A DNA stretch of 64,000 nucleotides. Source: Clostridia bacterium. GTDB lineage: Bacteria; Bacillota; Clostridia; Oscillospirales; Acutalibacteraceae. The notes beneath the pieces were generated by a model. The model was not told the DNA's origin. It was given only the letters and a program-made list of their open reading frames with translations, and did no database searches. Below, piece after piece: positions 7,798 through 16,140 of the stretch (within the stretch, counting starts at the first letter, position 1; each line of letters begins with the position of its first letter). The position numbers were made by a program, and so were the translations under genes. Where the stretch lies: the NCBI GenBank assembly GCA_017516745.1, contig JAFXBF010000016.1, positions 1-64,000 on the forward strand, given 5' to 3'.

Positions 7798-8382
7798 TTA
7801 TTCTTCAATAAGTCTGATTGATTTGAAGTCGAGCCTTTCAAGCGGAATACCCGTCTGATGGCTGACAAGTGCCATAATAACTGCGGCTGTGGGTTCATCT
7901 ATACCGTTCCATTCGAGTGCTCTGATTGATTTGAAATCGAGCTTTTCGAGCGGAATACCTGTCTGATAACTGAGCGTTGCCATTACAACTGCGGCTGTCG
8001 GCTCATCAACACCGATGAGCTGGAGCGGCTGATCGAGCAGCTTTATTGATTTGAAATCAAGGTGCTCAAGCGGCTTGCCTATGCCGTGGCTGAGTGAAGC
8101 CATAACTGCGGCGGCAGTAGCCTCGTCAACTCCGTAAAGCTCAACACGGCTCTGTGCGGAGCTGCCCGAAGAAGCGGAAGCCGTTTTAGCAACACCGTTT
8201 TCGCCGATTGCTGCAACGGACTGCGCACCGTCTTTTTCACCCTTGTCTGCAAGTGTGCGGATTATGCGTGAAAGCAGATAAACGAGCACCGCAAGCAGTG
8301 CAAGCTCTGCCATAACGACAAGAATGCCGACAACGGAAACGAGTAACGCATCAGTCAGACCAAGTGCTTTTCCTGCTAACAT
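7798..8382 (-). CDS. OadG-like gamma/delta subunit with three tandem 36-residue repeats
   Basis: A 194-residue protein. One membrane helix (about 13-40) is typical of OadG-type subunits that anchor the alpha chain. A short polar linker rich in Ser follows, then three near-identical 36-residue units at 83-118, 123-158 and 159-194. Each begins GVDE/GIDE, continues TAAxxMAxxSxxxGxPLExLDFKSI and ends in acidic or aromatic residues. OadG C-termini normally have one short Ala-rich helix that binds the alpha subunit; each repeat looks like one such helix plus a strand. It lies 8 bases after oadA. The family call is from helix plus context; the repeats are the odd feature. Confidence 0.85.
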   Translation of the reverse strand: MLAGKALGLTDALLVSVVGILVVMAELALLAVLVYLLSRIIRTLADKGEKDGAQSVAAIGENGVAKTASASSGSSAQSRVELYGVDEATAAAVMASLSHGIGKPLEHLDFKSIKLLDQPLQLIGVDEPTAAVVMATLSYQTGIPLEKLDFKSIRALEWNGIDEPTAAVIMALVSHQTGIPLERLDFKSIRLIEE

Positions 8383-8389
8383 TGACTGA

Positions 8390-9781
8390 TCACTCCTTGA
8401 TTTCCTTTATTGCGTATCTGAATGTGTTCTTTTCTCTCTCTTTTCTTGCCTCGAAGAAGGCCTGTGCCTGCTGGGGGAAGGCAATGTAGGAAAGAACGTC
8501 CTCGTCACAGCGTGCGTCCTTGCCGAGCTCCTCCTTTGCGGCCTCAAAGCCGGGCTCAAGAGTGTCTGCAAAGCGGCCTGTGAAGGGCTTCTCGTCGCCG
8601 AGAACGAGCTTCTGAAGCTCCTTGCTTACCTTGCCGGGTGCCTTGCCGTATTCGCCCTTGATATAAGCCTTTACTTCCTTGGAGATGTTCTTGTATCTCT
8701 CGCCCAGAAGAACGTTGAAGGTTGCCTGAACACCGACCATCTGGCTCATGGGAGTTACAAGGGGAGGATAACCGAGGTCCTCACGTACTCTGGGTGTTTC
8801 GGCAAGAACTTCGTCAAGCTTGTCGAGCTTACCCTGTGCGGTGAGCTGAGCAACAAGGTTGGAAAGCATACCGCCGGGAATCTGATAGTCCAGAGCGTCT
8901 GTTTCCGTTGCCATAACAACGGGGTTGAGAACGCCTTCTTCAAGGTACTTTGCACGAAGCGGCTTGAAGTAGCCGTTGATTTTGGAAAGAACCTTCGGGT
9001 CAAGGTCAACCTTGTAGCCCTGATTCTTGAGAGCGTAGACGAGTGTTTCCGTCGGGGGCTGGCTTGTACCGCCTGAAAGACTGGAAATAGCTGTGTCGAT
9101 GATGTCTGCGCCTGCCTCAACAGCCTTCTGGAGTGTGAGCATACCGAGACCTGTTGTGGAGTGTGTGTGGACAACAACGGGAAGTTTGACAGCACTCTTG
9201 AGTGCCTTGACAAGGTCGTATGCCTCCTGCGGAGCAAGAATACCTGCCATGTCCTTGATACACAGTGTCTGCACACCCATTTTCTCGAAGCCCTCTGCAA
9301 CCTTTACATAGCTTTCAATATTGTGGATGGGGCTTGTGGTGTAGCAGATTGTACCGGAAGCGATAGCGCCGCTTTTAAGCGTCTGGTCAACCGCCACCTC
9401 AACATTGCGAAGGTCGTTGAGTGCGTCGAAAATACGGATTACGTCAATACCGTTTTCAACGCTCTTGGAAACGAACTTGCGTACAACATCATCGGGGTAG
9501 TGCTTGTAGCCCAGAAGGTTCTGACCTCTGAGAAGCATCTGAAGCTTGGTGTTGGGACAAGCCTCTTTGATCGTGCGGAGTCTGACCCACGGGTCCTCGT
9601 TGAGGTAACGAAGGCAGGAGTCAAAGGTTGCGCCGCCCCAGCACTCGAGCGAGTAGTAACCCGCTTTGTCGAGTTCACCGAGAATACCCTTGAAATCCTC
9701 AATAGGCATTCTTGTGGCGATAAGAGACTGGTTGGCATCACGCAGAACGGTTTCTGTGAATTGTACTGTCTTCTTTGCCAT
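8390..9781 (-). CDS. oadA: Oxaloacetate decarboxylase alpha subunit / carboxyltransferase
   Basis: A 463-residue carboxyltransferase that moves CO2 from oxaloacetate (or a related donor) to biotin. The N-terminal TIM barrel starts with TVLRDANQSL (metal and substrate site), has ECWGGATFD, RGQNLLGYKHY, the KDMAG segment with the carbamylated-type Lys, and the metal ligands HTHSTTG. The conserved PYC/OADA domain follows to about 460. No biotin domain is attached; it is encoded two genes downstream. First gene of the operon with a good promoter at 9852-9880. Together the four genes form a complete primary Na+ pump, giving a sodium gradient that other carriers of this cell can use. Confidence 0.95.
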   Translation of the reverse strand: MAKKTVQFTETVLRDANQSLIATRMPIEDFKGILGELDKAGYYSLECWGGATFDSCLRYLNEDPWVRLRTIKEACPNTKLQMLLRGQNLLGYKHYPDDVVRKFVSKSVENGIDVIRIFDALNDLRNVEVAVDQTLKSGAIASGTICYTTSPIHNIESYVKVAEGFEKMGVQTLCIKDMAGILAPQEAYDLVKALKSAVKLPVVVHTHSTTGLGMLTLQKAVEAGADIIDTAISSLSGGTSQPPTETLVYALKNQGYKVDLDPKVLSKINGYFKPLRAKYLEEGVLNPVVMATETDALDYQIPGGMLSNLVAQLTAQGKLDKLDEVLAETPRVREDLGYPPLVTPMSQMVGVQATFNVLLGERYKNISKEVKAYIKGEYGKAPGKVSKELQKLVLGDEKPFTGRFADTLEPGFEAAKEELGKDARCDEDVLSYIAFPQQAQAFFEARKEREKNTFRYAIKEIKE

Positions 9782-9851
9782 ATCTTTTCCTTTCGGAAGA
9801 TTAAAACTTAACGCAAAAATCTTCCCATTTTAAAAAATTTTATACATTGTT

Positions 9852-9880
9852 ATTATACCCTTTTTTTGAGTTTAATGCAA
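9852..9880 (-). promoter_or_regulatory. Promoter of the decarboxylase operon
   Basis: On the minus strand TTGCAT (9875-9880) and TATAAT (9852-9857) are exactly 17 bases apart, about 70 bases upstream of oadA. The region from 9782 to 10085 is otherwise AT-rich and non-coding, and also holds the leader of the next plus-strand gene. Confidence 0.75.
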
Positions 9881-10085
9881 TGCCGAATAGTTAGATTTTA
9901 ACATTTTTCCGAAGCTAAAATTTATTCAACTTAACAGTTTTATGCACAAAGGGCAGAAAATATGATATATAATTGTAAACTTTTTATTAAATATTTAAAA
10001 TAACATTGATTAATAATAATTATAATTATATAATACAACCGTATACGCTTAACGAAGCGACTATTAGTTTAAAGGAGAAATACCA

Positions 10086-10307
10086 ATGCCTGAATTCACC
10101 TATGAAATCGTTGAAACTCTCGGCACACTTTCCGAAACAGCAAAGGGCTGGACAAAGGAACTCAATCTCATCAGCTGGAACGGCAGAGAGCCCAAGCTCG
10201 ACATCCGTGAGTGGGCACCCGAGCACGAGAAGATGGGCAAGGGCGTAACTCTCACAGAGGAAGAGGCTCAGGAAATCCTCAAGATTCTCGGCCAGCGCTA
10301 CGCATAA
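10086..10307 (+). CDS. PC4/YdbC-like single-strand DNA/RNA-binding protein
   Basis: A 73-residue protein that resembles the YdbC group of the PC4 fold, which binds single-stranded nucleic acid as a dimer. Visible pattern: a beta-rich N-half with GWTKELNLISWNGREPKLDIR, a WAPEHEKMGKG loop, then a C-terminal helix LTEEEAQEILKILG. The start has a strong AAAGGAG site. It is followed by a terminator and so is probably transcribed alone. Likely a general nucleic-acid-binding or transcription-related role. Confidence 0.8.
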   Translation: MPEFTYEIVETLGTLSETAKGWTKELNLISWNGREPKLDIREWAPEHEKMGKGVTLTEEEAQEILKILGQRYA

Positions 10308-10352
10308 GTTTTCCGCATTTCTGCGTATTTTCTACATAATATAATAAAAACG

Positions 10353-10400
10353 GCTGCGTAAAGTGTACCGCAACGGTATGCTTAGCGTAGCTTTGTTTTT
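10353..10400 (+). terminator. Terminator after the YdbC-like gene
   Basis: An imperfect long hairpin (outer arms GCTGCGT and AGCGTAGC, inner arms TGTACCG and CGGTATG, loop CAA) is followed by TTTGTTTTTT. Confidence 0.6.
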
Positions 10401-10537
10401 TATACTTATTTGCTTGCAAATAAGTATAGTGACAAAAATTCTATGGAATTTTTGTCATATCGCACCCGAAATGAGGGTATATCGCAATTTCAGGAACTGA
10501 AATTATATCGCATTTGCGTGAAACGCAAATATATCGT
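10401..10537. repeat. Array of five consecutive hairpins with ATATCGC spacers
   Basis: Five short inverted repeats stand in a row: arms 10401-10413/10416-10428 (13 bp), 10430-10441/10446-10457 (12 bp), a weak one at 10464-10478 (4 bp), 10486-10493/10497-10504 (8 bp, loop GAA), and 10512-10519/10523-10530 (8 bp, loop GAA). The last three are separated by the same spacer, TATCGC or ATATCGC, at 10458, 10479, 10505 and, as ATATCGT, 10531. It ends 17 bases before the next start codon. It is not a CRISPR: the spacer is constant and the hairpins vary. Confidence 0.85.
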
Positions 10538-10554
10538 CAAAAAGAAGGCAAAAA

Positions 10555-10980
10555 ATGAAAAACAACAAATTCAAAATAACGGCAGTCATTGTCCTTTGGC
10601 TGATAACCCTTGCCGTGCCGTTTGTAATGTACAATATTCCGCACGAAAACCAAAACGGCGGTTTGGTAAGCGAATACGAGGTTGAATATAAAGGTGATAC
10701 ATACAGGTGCATAGATATGTATCCCGATTTTTCAGAATTTGAAAGCAAGGAAAAAATTTGGTCGTGTGTGATGAAAAATTTTTGGCTTGTAAAAAACGAA
10801 AACGGCGAAGAGTTTATCTGTGTTTCGCAATACGGTGAGGATTTTCTGTGCGCAAAAACGAGCGATAAACCTGCAAGGACAAATTTCAAAATCGTAACCG
10901 CAACAACCGCTTTGGCAATAATTTCGCTTGCGGTAACGGTGATTATACTCCGAAAAAACGGTTTTTCCCTGAAAAAATAA
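10555..10980 (+). CDS. Two-span membrane protein, unknown function
   Basis: A 141-residue protein that I do not recognise. It has a membrane helix at about 8-26, an outer domain of about 85 residues that is acidic and aromatic with three Cys (CIDMYPDF, WSCVMKNFW, FICVS), a second helix at about 112-132, and a short basic tail. Topology is hairpin-like with the middle domain probably outside. It lies 63 bases upstream of a membrane-fused MerR regulator on the same strand, but that regulator has its own promoter. The two may act together; this is inference. Confidence 0.75.
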   Translation: MKNNKFKITAVIVLWLITLAVPFVMYNIPHENQNGGLVSEYEVEYKGDTYRCIDMYPDFSEFESKEKIWSCVMKNFWLVKNENGEEFICVSQYGEDFLCAKTSDKPARTNFKIVTATTALAIISLAVTVIILRKNGFSLKK

Positions 10981-10989
10981 AAATCGTTA

Positions 10990-11020
10990 TTGACTTTTAC
11001 CCAAGGCAGAATATTAGAAT
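10990..11020 (+). promoter_or_regulatory. Promoter with a 19-base spacer, upstream of the MerR-type gene
   Basis: TTGACT (10990-10995) and TAGAAT (11015-11020) are 19 bases apart. Over-long spacers of 19-20 bases are the hallmark of promoters controlled by MerR-family proteins, so autoregulation by the downstream gene is likely. No perfect dyad is visible in the spacer. Confidence 0.6.
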
Positions 11021-11043
11021 AGTGCCGAAAGGGGGTTATCTTC

Positions 11044-12387
11044 TTGAAAATAAAAGAGGTAACACAGCTTACAGGTTTAACCGACAAGGCAATCAGGCTG
11101 TATATTGAAAACGGCTTGGTTTCACCAAGCATATCGGAAGATTACAGCGGAAGAAGAAAAATAGACTTTTCGCAGGCTGATGCCGACAGACTGAAAAACG
11201 TAGCCGTGCTGCGAAAAGCAGGCTTTTCAATGAACGGCATAAAGCAGATAATCAGCGGCGGCGAGGCGGCTGAAAGCACGGTTAAAGCTTTTATAGAAGA
11301 AACCAAAGAGCAAATCAGTCAGCAGAGTGACACGGTGGCAATACTTGAAAACGCAGATTTTGAGCAGGGTATAACGCTTGAAAGTTTATGCGCCGTGCTT
11401 GTGAATTCCGCAGTGGAAAAACCTGTGCCGAAAGAGGATATGGAGCCCTCACTCGGCGAAAGAATTGTACGGCAGGTTTTCAGCATTATCGGTGGTATCG
11501 GTGCGATTTTAAGTCTGATTCCCGTGGGCTGGTTTATGTGGCAATGGTTCAGCTATAAGCATTTGAAGTTTGACGGCGGAATGGTTTGGTGGGCAGCTCT
11601 TACCAATTTATGGTTTGTTGTTCTTTCCGTTTTGTGGCTCGTACTGTATCGTGGCAATACGGAAAACCGCTTCTTCCGCAGAAAAAATAAGATGAAAATT
11701 AAATCAAACGTTGCTCTGTCTGCTTTGTTTGCGGGTGCTACGCCGCTGGCGGCTGTATGGTTTATGTTTTCCGCTTGGCTTTTCGGTGGAGATATTCATT
11801 GTGAAACAGACAAGCCTGAACACTATCTGGACTTTTATAAAGAAGCTAATTGGATATACAGAGAGGCAATCGAAATATTCCCGTCCGAGGTACCTGAGTA
11901 CGCCGAAAACGTAAAATACTATTACCGTCTGGACGGCGATTACTACGAGGTTTTTGCCGAATGGAGCATACCCGGCTATACAACTTCTGAAGAAGATATG
12001 AAAGAGCTTCTGGAAGAAATACACGGCGAAGAGTATTACGGGCTGTTTGACGAAATCAAAGAACAGAATTTTTATGAAGTTAAAAATATGGAGTACGAAA
12101 AAGCAAAGGCAAGGGTAATTGAAAAAACCCTGAGCCTGCGCACAGATACCGATTTTGACATTGATTATGAAAACGGTGATTTTTCAGGTACGGAGCTCAA
12201 ATATGAGGTCAATAAGATTAATCCCGTAAACAAAGGAGACTGGGTGTGCTATTTCTTCAAAGGTGCCAGTATGCTCAGCGATTGGGATGACCATTATCTG
12301 GTTTTTGCCTACAACGACAAAACGCAGACACTACGCTATATCTTATCAAAAAGTGATGACCCTTATCCGGCACAGTTGGAGTGGTGA
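11044..12387 (+). CDS. Membrane-anchored MerR-family regulator with a large outer domain
   Basis: A 447-residue fusion. Residues 1-70 are a MerR winged helix-turn-helix (KIKEVTQLTGLTDKAIRLY, then LRKAGFSMNGIKQI), 75-105 a coiled-coil dimerisation helix, followed by three hydrophobic spans at about 141-170, 178-203 and 222-247. The last 200 residues are acidic and aromatic and would lie outside the cell with three spans. The start is TTG, chosen because an AAGGGGG site stands at the right distance and the HTH begins at once. MerR proteins are normally small and soluble, so this is a one-component, membrane-bound sensor-regulator. Ligand unknown. Confidence 0.85.
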   Translation: MKIKEVTQLTGLTDKAIRLYIENGLVSPSISEDYSGRRKIDFSQADADRLKNVAVLRKAGFSMNGIKQIISGGEAAESTVKAFIEETKEQISQQSDTVAILENADFEQGITLESLCAVLVNSAVEKPVPKEDMEPSLGERIVRQVFSIIGGIGAILSLIPVGWFMWQWFSYKHLKFDGGMVWWAALTNLWFVVLSVLWLVLYRGNTENRFFRRKNKMKIKSNVALSALFAGATPLAAVWFMFSAWLFGGDIHCETDKPEHYLDFYKEANWIYREAIEIFPSEVPEYAENVKYYYRLDGDYYEVFAEWSIPGYTTSEEDMKELLEEIHGEEYYGLFDEIKEQNFYEVKNMEYEKAKARVIEKTLSLRTDTDFDIDYENGDFSGTELKYEVNKINPVNKGDWVCYFFKGASMLSDWDDHYLVFAYNDKTQTLRYILSKSDDPYPAQLEW

Positions 12388-12424
12388 ATTACAGTTTAGC
12401 AGTGAAACCGCTAAACTGTAATTT
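12387..12424 (+). terminator. Long hairpin after the MerR-type gene
   Basis: Arms 12387-12400 and 12411-12424 form a perfect 14-bp stem with a 10-base loop that begins at the stop codon. There is no U run, so it may protect the transcript or act with another factor. Confidence 0.55.
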
Positions 12425-12429
12425 GAAGT

Positions 12430-12477
12430 AAGAAAGAATAAATAATAAATCGGAGCGAAGCGACCCTTAATTTTGCA
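12430..12477. repeat. Dispersed intergenic repeats (21-mer and 28-mer)
   Basis: 12430-12450 repeats 2046-2066 exactly; 12450-12477 (TCGGAGCGAAGCGACCC then TTAATTTTGCA) repeats 32841-32868 exactly. Both copies are followed by variants of a TTTGCACTTTGCATTT string. Confidence 0.7.
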
Positions 12478-12503
12478 CTTTGCGTTTTGCATTTAGCAAT
12501 ATT

Positions 12504-12530
12504 AAAAAAGCACCCGTTTGGGTGCTTTTT
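12504..12530. terminator. Bidirectional terminator at the hemW end
   Basis: A-run, stem GCACCC/GGGTGC with loop GTTT, then T-run. It touches the hemW stop codon on the minus strand and can also stop plus-strand transcription. Confidence 0.85.
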
Positions 12531-13641
12531 AATCGAGCAATTCAGCTATAATTGAATTTGAAACGAGGAAGCCTTCAGGGGTCAGGCGGATACCTTTTCT
12601 GTCAGAAATAAGCAGGCCGTTTTTCTCGAAAACCGTTGATTTATCAACCATTTTCGTCGGAATTTCAAAGCCGAAGCGGCTTTTACAGCCCTCGTTTGTC
12701 AAGCCCTCGGTGAGCCTTAAACGAAGCATAACGTATTCCTCAAAGCTGCCGCCTTCGCCATCATCAACGGGCTTTGCGCCGTTGATAAAAGCTGCGGCAT
12801 CGCTCGGGAAATAAAAGCGTTTTCCGCCGAAAAAGGAGTGTGCCGCCGCACCTATTCCGAGGTATTCTCGGCAGTCCCAGTAAATGAGATTGTGTCGGCT
12901 TTCATAGCCATCCTTGGCGAAATTTGAAATTTCATACTGCCTGTAGCCGTGCTTTTCAAGCTCTTCGCAGGCAGCAAGATACATATCGCAGCACTCGTCC
13001 TCGTCGGGTAAATCAAGCAGCTTTTCCACCTTTTCAAAGGGTGTGCCCTGCTCGATTTTGAGCAGGTAGCTGCTAACGTGCTTTGCACCGCTTTCGGCGC
13101 AGAAAGCAATGCTTTCTTTTATGCTGTCTGTAGTCTGGAAAGGTATTCCGAGCATTAAATCAAGCGAAAAATTGTCAATTCCGCCGTCCTTAATCATACG
13201 GACGGCCTTTTCAATTTCTGCCCTGCCTGCACGCCTGCCTAAGGTTTTTCGCTCCTTATCTATGGCAGACTGCATACCCATTGAAATGCGGTTTACGCCT
13301 GCGCTTTTCAGCAAGGCAATGTCGCTGTAACTCCAGCCCTCGCTCAGGTCAAACGGGTTACATTCAACCGTTACCTCGCAAAGGGGCTGTTTTTTTATTG
13401 TTTTTACGATTTCGGCAAGGCGGCTGCTGCCAAGCTGTGAGGGTGTGCCACCGCCGAAATAAATGGAAGAAAAGCCGTTTTTCGTCTTTTCCTGCCATAT
13501 TATAATGTTTTTAATAATAGCGGCCGTGTATTCGTCCTTCGTTTTTTCGTCCGCCGTAAAGGAATAAAAATCGCAGTACGGGCATTTTGAACGGCAGAAA
13601 GGAATGTGAATATACAGCCCCGGTGCGTCAGCTTTCATCAT
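12529..13641 (-). CDS. hemW: HemW-type radical SAM protein
   Basis: About 370 residues of the HemN/HemW family, annotated classically as oxygen-independent coproporphyrinogen oxidase but in the HemW branch more likely a heme-handling protein. The radical SAM motif is CRSKCPYC within [16 protein letters not shown], giving the C-x3-C-x2-C cluster; GGGTPS follows. The long open frame reaches up to 13782, but the extra 47 residues are read from within lepA and have no family similarity, so I place the start at the tandem ATG codons (13641 or 13638), which overlap the lepA stop by 14 or 11 bases. The pair lepA-hemW is a common gene order in Firmicutes. Confidence 0.92.
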   Translation of the reverse strand: MMKADAPGLYIHIPFCRSKCPYCDFYSFTADEKTKDEYTAAIIKNIIIWQEKTKNGFSSIYFGGGTPSQLGSSRLAEIVKTIKKQPLCEVTVECNPFDLSEGWSYSDIALLKSAGVNRISMGMQSAIDKERKTLGRRAGRAEIEKAVRMIKDGGIDNFSLDLMLGIPFQTTDSIKESIAFCAESGAKHVSSYLLKIEQGTPFEKVEKLLDLPDEDECCDMYLAACEELEKHGYRQYEISNFAKDGYESRHNLIYWDCREYLGIGAAAHSFFGGKRFYFPSDAAAFINGAKPVDDGEGGSFEEYVMLRLRLTEGLTNEGCKSRFGFEIPTKMVDKSTVFEKNGLLISDRKGIRLTPEGFLVSNSIIAELLD

Positions 13642-15442
13642 CGAGCTTGAGCACAGCCATAAACGCCTCCTGCGGTACTTCAACAGTACCGAACTGGCGC
13701 ATACGCTTCTTGCCTTCCTTCTGCTTTTCAAGCAGCTTTTTCTTTCTCGTGATGTCGCCGCCGTAGCACTTGGCAAGAACATCCTTTCTCATAGCCTTGA
13801 CGGTTTCACGGGCGATAACCTTGCCGCCTATAGCAATCTGAATCGGGATTTCAAACATCTGACGGGGAATATTGTCCTTGAGCTTTTCGGCAATCTTGCG
13901 TGCTCTGCCGTAAGCCTTGTCGGAGTGGATGATGAAGGAAAGGGCATCGATTATATCGCCGTTGAGAAGCACGTCGAGCTTGACAAGCTTTGACGGCTGG
14001 TAATCGGAAATCTCGTAATCGAAGGAGGCGTAGCCCCTTGTACGGGATTTGAGGGTGTCGAAGAAATCGTAAATAATTTCGTTGAGCGGCAGCTCGTAGT
14101 GAATGTCAACTCTGCCGTTTGTGATGTAGGACATATCCTTGAATACGCCTCGTCTGTCCTGGCACAAATCCATAACTGCGCCCACATAGTCGCTGGGTGC
14201 ATAAATATGGGCGTTTGTCATGGGCTCCTCGCAGGCGGTAATCAGACCGGGGTCGGGATAATTTGTCGGGTTGTCGATTTCAACAACAGAGCCGTCGGAA
14301 AGGTGGATTTTGTAGATAACGCTCGGCACGGTTGTAACAAGGTCGAGGTTATATTCTCTTTCAAGCCTTTCCTGTATGATTTCAAGGTGAAGAAGGCCGA
14401 GAAAGCCGCAACGGAAGCCGAAGCCGAGAGCGCCCGAGGTTTCGGGCTCATAGGAAAGAGCTGCGTCGTTGAGCTGTAATTTTTCCAGCGCATCACGAAG
14501 CGATTCGTAATCCGCACCGTCTGCAGGGTAGATACCGCAGAAAACCATCGGGTTAACCTTGCGGTAGCCGGGCAGAGGCTCGGAGGCAGGATTTTCGGCA
14601 GTTGTTACCGTGTCACCCACACGGGCATCACCTACGGTTTTGATGGAAGCGGTGATGTAGCCAACCTCACCTGCGGTAAGCTCATCCGTCGGCTCAAGAG
14701 AGGTTGCCCTCATATAGCCGACCTCGACAACGGTAAACTGTGCACCCGTTGCCATCATTCTCATTGTGTCGCCTGCCTTGATTTTGCCGTCCATAACTCT
14801 TACATAGACTATAACGCCTCTGTAGCTGTCATAAATGGAGTCGAAAATAAGCGCACGAAGCGGCAGGTTTTCGTTTGCAGTCGGTGCAGGAATGTCCTGA
14901 ACAATGCGTTCAAGCACCTGCTCTATGTTTTCACCCGTCTTTGCGGAAACACGGGGCGCAACCGAGCAGTCAAGGCCGATTATGTCCTCAACCTCTGCCG
15001 CAACTCTGTCGGGGTCTGCGGCAGGCAGGTCAATTTTGTTTATAACGGGCACAAGCTCAAGGTCGTGGTCAAGCGCAAGGTAGGTGTTGGCAAGCGTCTG
15101 CGCCTCAACACCCTGCGATGCGTCGATAATAAGCACCGCACCGTCACAGGCGGCAAGTGAACGTGAAACCTCGTAGTTGAAGTCAACGTGGCCGGGTGTG
15201 TCGATAAGGTTGAGCTCATACTCCTGACCGTCCTTGGCCTTGTAGTTTAGCTTAACGGCGTGTGCCTTGATTGTAATTCCACGCTCACGCTCAAGGTCCA
15301 TATTGTCAAGCAGCTGCGACTGCATATCACGCTTTGCAACGGAATCCGTCAGCTCCAGCAGTCTGTCCGCAAGGGTGGACTTGCCGTGGTCAATGTGAGC
15401 GATAATTGAAAAGTTTCTTATATTTTCCTTGGGTACTGACAA
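13628..15442 (-). CDS. lepA: Elongation factor 4 (LepA) GTPase
   Basis: A 604-residue translational GTPase that acts on stalled or mis-set ribosomes. G1 is AHIDHGKST near residues 16-24, the switch-II segment DTPGHVDF and NKIDLP are present, and the LepA-specific C-terminal domain ends in a basic region with [19 protein letters not shown]. Length matches the family (about 600). It lies 12 bases downstream of a membrane protein gene and overlaps hemW, so translation of the two is coupled. Confidence 0.97.
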   Translation of the reverse strand: MSVPKENIRNFSIIAHIDHGKSTLADRLLELTDSVAKRDMQSQLLDNMDLERERGITIKAHAVKLNYKAKDGQEYELNLIDTPGHVDFNYEVSRSLAACDGAVLIIDASQGVEAQTLANTYLALDHDLELVPVINKIDLPAADPDRVAAEVEDIIGLDCSVAPRVSAKTGENIEQVLERIVQDIPAPTANENLPLRALIFDSIYDSYRGVIVYVRVMDGKIKAGDTMRMMATGAQFTVVEVGYMRATSLEPTDELTAGEVGYITASIKTVGDARVGDTVTTAENPASEPLPGYRKVNPMVFCGIYPADGADYESLRDALEKLQLNDAALSYEPETSGALGFGFRCGFLGLLHLEIIQERLEREYNLDLVTTVPSVIYKIHLSDGSVVEIDNPTNYPDPGLITACEEPMTNAHIYAPSDYVGAVMDLCQDRRGVFKDMSYITNGRVDIHYELPLNEIIYDFFDTLKSRTRGYASFDYEISDYQPSKLVKLDVLLNGDIIDALSFIIHSDKAYGRARKIAEKLKDNIPRQMFEIPIQIAIGGKVIARETVKAMRKDVLAKCYGGDITRKKKLLEKQKEGKKRMRQFGTVEVPQEAFMAVLKLDDES

Positions 15443-15454
15443 GTTTTCACCTCA

Positions 15455-16129
15455 TTAATTGTGCTTCTTGGTTTTCTTTGCGGCTTTAGAGGTCTTTACC
15501 TCATCCATATTGATGAGAATAAAGGAAAGTGTCCAGATAATCTCGAAAACGAAGATGAGCAGGACTGTTACAACGGCGGAGGAAAGCTGAAGTATTTTCA
15601 GCTCGCCGACAAATTCGAACAGAGAGCCTGCGCCGAGCATACCTGCGATGCTTGCAATCGCACTGCCTGAGCCTGTAAGGATTGTGTCGATAATCTTGTT
15701 GAGCGGAAGCTCGCCCGAAATGACGATATCCGTCATACTGTTGAACGAAGCAATTGCGCCTATAGCCGCAACAACACCGAGCACGCTGAAAACAAGGTTT
15801 ACCTTTCTGGCGTTGCTGAATGCCGAGCAGAAGAAAACTGCGAGCACCATAACAACCGTCAGGCAAAGGAAAACAAGCGTGGTTATGGCAGGAGCCTTGA
15901 GCGGTGCAAGCGTTTTCATAACGTTTTCGGAAAGACCGAGGCTTCCGGAATTGAGCTCAATGTTGTAATCTCTTATGAAACTCACAACATCATCAACGGA
16001 AAATGCATCGTCAAAAAATCCGTCTGCAAAGCCAAGCTCCATAACAATTCTTATTAATTTGAGAAAGTACAGGGCAGGGAAGGCAAGCAACGCCGCCGCT
16101 GCCGCAACTATTCTGTAAAGAGCTTTCAT
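15455..16129 (-). CDS. Four-span membrane protein, unknown function
   Basis: A 224-residue protein not recognised. Helices are predicted at about 5-25, 75-100, 107-127 and 180-207, with a Ser/Gly-rich amphipathic segment (DIVISGELPLNKIIDTILTG) between and a lysine-rich tail (KAAKKTKKHN). It lies 11 bases after glnS and 12 before lepA, so it travels with translation genes, but no functional link is visible. Confidence 0.75.
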   Translation of the reverse strand: MKALYRIVAAAAALLAFPALYFLKLIRIVMELGFADGFFDDAFSVDDVVSFIRDYNIELNSGSLGLSENVMKTLAPLKAPAITTLVFLCLTVVMVLAVFFCSAFSNARKVNLVFSVLGVVAAIGAIASFNSMTDIVISGELPLNKIIDTILTGSGSAIASIAGMLGAGSLFEFVGELKILQLSSAVVTVLLIFVFEIIWTLSFILINMDEVKTSKAAKKTKKHN

Positions 16130-16140
16130 TTTTATTTACC

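Noticed and set aside
13642..13782. 47-residue N-terminal extension of HemW
   Set aside because: Basic, Ser/Arg-rich text read in another frame of lepA; the radical SAM protein begins at the tandem ATG.
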